Assembly: GCA_003864495.1 (NCBI GenBank)
Contig: ML133461.1
Span: 496,001-560,000 of the forward strand
Reading direction: 5' to 3'
Length of the DNA stretch: 64,000 nt
Origin: Nemopilema nomurai
Taxonomy: Eukaryota; Cnidaria; Scyphozoa; Rhizostomeae; Rhizostomatidae
Of this stretch, positions 60,913 to 64,000 are shown piece by piece (position 1 is the stretch's first letter; each line of letters starts with the position of its first letter). The notes under the pieces are model-generated. The model saw nothing but the letters and a program-made list of their open reading frames with translations. It did no database searches and had not been told where the DNA came from. A program made the translations under genes and the position numbers.

Positions 60913-63886
60913 ATGGGCGTCGTTTGTAATTTGCTGGGCTTCACTTTTGCCCTTTTGACTTTCCTTAGCCATGGAGTTTGCGAAAATAAGAAATCGAAGA
61001 TCGTATTTCTTACAGTGCCAATTGTCAATAGTCCTTATTTCAATGCTTTGGAGCTTGCAGAGGAAATGGTTCGCCGAGGGCACGAGGTTCGTTTGTAAAC
61101 CGGTAAACCGGATAAATGGCAAAGATTCTAATGCTGTCTTTATGTATTGAAAAGAGATTTTAGGCATCTCCAAAAATGACATTCCCTACGTCTATAAATG
61201 AATGAATTCAATTTGTCCTTGAAAGTGCTTGCCTTTGGTTTATTGGGTTTTAATCCTTGCAGGTGTCTATTTTGACAACAAAGTTCTTGAAGAAGCGAGA
61301 GAGCACAGTAAAGCATGTCAATTACCAATTGGCGAATGCAGAGCCTGCGGAGAGATTGAATACATTAATGTGTGATGTCTCAATTAAATTTAGGCCACGT
61401 TTATTTGTGGGGGCGGTTAGAGACGTAATGGAACTTGTCGTTGGCTCTTGTTTTGCAATACTGAAAGATAAAGACACTCTTAAAGAGATACAGGAAGCTG
61501 ACTTGCTGGTAACGATCTCAGTGATGCCTTGTGGACAATATTTAGCAGATATGTTTAGCAAACGATCTGTCACATTGCATCCCACTTCGTTGTCTGTTAT
61601 TGCCTCGATGGCTGGAGCTCCAAGTCCTGCAAGCTACGTCCCCAACGTAACACCTTGGTTAACAGATGACATGACATTCTTCAAGAGAGTGCTAAATTTT
61701 CTTTTCTATAGAGTGGTTAATTTTGCACTTGACTTTGGAATAAGCTACTACTTCAGGGAACTGCAGGCTGCCTATGGCTGGAAGAGCAAAGGAAGTTTCT
61801 CTGAGATATTTGGCAAAACTGAAATGGTGATTGTACCATTGGATTTCTCATATCAGTATGTGACCCCTTTGATGCCTAGTGAGTATAATACCTTTTCTTT
61901 ACCAGGCATGATTCTTTTGATTGGATTGAAACAGTTATGCAATTTATGATCTTCTTGTACTTAAAGGTTAATGCATAGGAAGAAATAGAATGCAGGATAT
62001 TTAAAGGCATTCAACCTGTGATTCTGATTCTTTTATATTCTTGATTTATGCCTGGCTAATATTTTTTAATCAAATCATTCTTAAAAGCTCAAAAAGAAAA
62101 ATGCGCTATATTCCCAAATGGAAGATCACAAGCCAAGCTTGGTGCAAGCAAATGGACAGAAAGCTTTTCGTAGACATCCTATGGTGGTTTTTATTTTGTA
62201 TTTTGATCATTAAGTTTCCAGATTCACTGTGTTCAAACCATTATTGAACTTTGTGGCCAATTTACTTACTGTTAACTTACCTTTGGCTTTTCAGTTTTGC
62301 ATAAAGACTTGTTTTTTAGATATTTTTTATGTTGGGCCAATATTGGCAAAACCAGCAAAGAAATTACCCAAAGATCTTGAAGATTTCATGCAAAGCTCTG
62401 GAGAGCATGGAGTGGTACTACTTGCATTTGGAGGCGCAGTGTGCAACCTGGACCAAGTAATTATTGAAAGAATCCTAACTGCAATTTCACGAATGAAGCA
62501 GAAATTTATTTGGAAATTGAAATGTATGTTTTAAAAAGGACTGTTGATTTGTTGCCCAAATTGCATTCATTTTCAAAGTCTAGGTGACACTTTTTTAAGG
62601 GCAGCTTTATATTTACAGAAAAGGAAGTTGAAAATTGATACCCTAAGTGAATAGGATTATCTTGAGACATAAAGGCAAATTCTCGGTTCCATGGCGTAGA
62701 GCCATTCTTCTTGGTACTCACCATTTTCTTGATTCAGGTTGGACAGTTCTCGATACACAACAATATTCTATTTAAAGTCGAGATACCCTTCTACGGACTA
62801 TCGATAGCATTTAAAGACCATCCGTGAAGCCGACCAACTTTCCAAAGTGGCTACCACATCCCTGTGTACATCTTTAGTGGCTTCCTATTTGAAAGAAGTT
62901 CTTCTCGGTCAATATCTACATGAGTTTACCAGATTTTCAACTGTACACCGTTGCACGCCTGAATACTCAAGAAGTGTGATTGAACACACACTTCCCAGTG
63001 AGGCCTGAAACGATTGTCATTGTGAGCTTCAAATTTCTCTAAAATGTTTATTTTTCTTGCATTTTCCTTAGCAGCAGAAAATATGAAAATTCCTCCAAAT
63101 CTAATGGCACTAAATTGGGTACCCCAAAATGACATTCTTGGTCACGAAAAGACAAAGGCTTTTGTCAGTCACATGGGAATTAATGGTGCAGGTGAAGCAG
63201 CGTTCCATGGTGTGCCAATCGTAGCAGCGCCTTTTGTTAAAGGGGAACGATTCCACAATGCAAAGTTGTTCGTTCAAAAGTTGAAAATGGCAAAGTTCAT
63301 TGACTTCTTGAATGCAGACGAAAAAACCTGGAAAAGTACCATAGAAGAAGTTGTTTACAACTCAAGGTGAGTTTCAGACATTGCTCCAGTTTTTGATAAA
63401 GAGAAACGTCTTCTTTCATGCTGCTAGTCCTTTCCATTATGTCGGCATGCAACTGAAACAAATATATTATTATTGGAACTGTCATTATTTTTTGTTATAT
63501 TGAATCCTGGAAGTTTGTAGCTTTTTGTAAGTGTTTACACAATCTCCGTGAGAATAATCATAATTAAAAGCTAGCTGAAGTTTCTACAACTCTAATTTTT
63601 TAGCTACAAAGAACATGCACTGATGACATCAAAGCGAATACGAAGCTGGCCTAAATCTAGTGTGGAGAGAGCTAGAGATCTCGTTCAATACACACTTGAT
63701 AATGGCGGACGTCTGCCTCATTTGAAGTCCAACGCAAACAGTCTGTACTGGTTCCAATACTACTGCGTCGATGTGGTTGCGTTCCTGGTTGCGTTGCTAA
63801 TGCTGGTGCTGTACGTCTTCTGTAAAGCAATGCGGTGGCTGTTTTCTCTGGTCCGTGGAAGTAAATCTAAGTCGAAGAAAGATTGA
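60913..63886 (+). CDS. UGT-like glycosyltransferase, array copy E
   Basis: Exons 60913-61086, 61263-61878, 62320-62523, 63072-63366 and 63604-63886; 523 residues. Signal peptide (NLLGFTFALLTFLSHGVC), then RRGHE at the exon 1 end. The dyad-Asp position reads DLLVTISVMPC (Ile). Exon 3 has IFYVGPILAKP and an AFGG variant of AFGS. Exon 4 has NWVPQNDILGHEKTKAF, HMGINGAGEAAFHG and FVKGERFHNA (Glu-Arg, with a one-codon insert shared with copy D). Exon 5 ends in a membrane anchor and KSKSKKD (KxKxx); this tail is almost the same as that of copy A. Intron 1 is only 176 bp, the shortest of the array. The foldback element ends just upstream, so the native promoter and leader are displaced and expression may be altered. 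Confidence 0.92.
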
Positions 63887-64000
63887 GCATGTCCTGACAG
63901 TCAATTAATTGAGTCTCATTTTGTGCTGGGTAGGCAGTTTTTTTGCATATACGCTTTCTGGGTGTGCTTTTAACATTGTTTCAACGATTTCCCGATAAAC
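63887..64000. other. downstream flank of UGT-E, nothing identified
   Basis: 114 nt following the UGT-E stop, presumably 3' UTR. No AATAAA is visible before the window ends. Confidence 0.5.

Noticed and set aside
27883..63886. Bacterial or plant origin of the UGT genes
   Set aside because: Shared metazoan five-exon structure, signal peptide, C-terminal membrane anchor and KxKxx tail are typical of animal UGTs.

Overview
This window is animal nuclear DNA. It is AT-rich and intron-rich, with GT-AG introns, a metazoan chromatin reader (PHF20 type), an Integrator subunit (INTS15 type), a microsomal glutathione transferase and membrane-anchored UDP-glycosyltransferases (UGTs). The gene structures and low-copy repeats would fit an anthozoan cnidarian (coral or sea anemone). 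That is a guess from style: no sequence here fixes the species. Every gene I can support lies on the + strand.

Layout. (1) 636-3534: the 3' part of a gene joining a BRCT domain, a Gln-rich linker, a TRAF-type zinc finger and a coiled coil. (2) 5546-19202: a complete 17-exon PHF20-like gene. I could close all 16 splice junctions in phase to give 2089 codons plus stop, with two Tudor-like domains, three AT-hooks, a C2H2 finger and a PHD finger. (3) 22647-23990: an intronless INTS15 (C7orf26)-like gene. (4) 25270-27020: a three-exon MGST1-like MAPEG gene. (5) 27883-63886: a head-to-tail array of five UGT-like genes, called A to E here, all built from the same five exons in the same phases. (6) 50722-60894: a roughly 10-kb foldback-type inverted-repeat element lying between UGT-D and UGT-E.

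The UGT array is the most interesting part. All five copies keep the UGT fold landmarks: signal peptide, RGHE histidine, WVPQNDILGH signature, C-terminal membrane anchor and KxKxx ER-retrieval tail. All five also share changes at positions normally crucial for catalysis. The Asp of the His-Asp dyad is Ile or Val, the sugar-binding Asp-Gln pair is Glu-Arg, and HGG is HMG. Exon 5 is almost identical between copies even at silent sites while exon 2 is diverged, which suggests gene conversion. UGT-D carries a one-base deletion in exon 3.

The foldback element has arms of about 3.65 and 4.39 kb containing 6 and 8 copies of a ~359-bp tandem unit. It is flanked at equal 16-nt distances by an 8-bp direct repeat (CTCTGACC). 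It appears to have inserted 10 nt upstream of the ATG of UGT-E, leaving that gene's CAA-rich leader 10 kb away. Decayed TTF-type zinc-finger remnants in both arms, together with the 8-bp duplication, point to the hAT superfamily.

Functionally, PHF20-like and INTS15-like are nuclear gene-expression factors. MGST1-like and the UGTs are ER-membrane detoxification or conjugation type proteins. I see no sign that they form one pathway.
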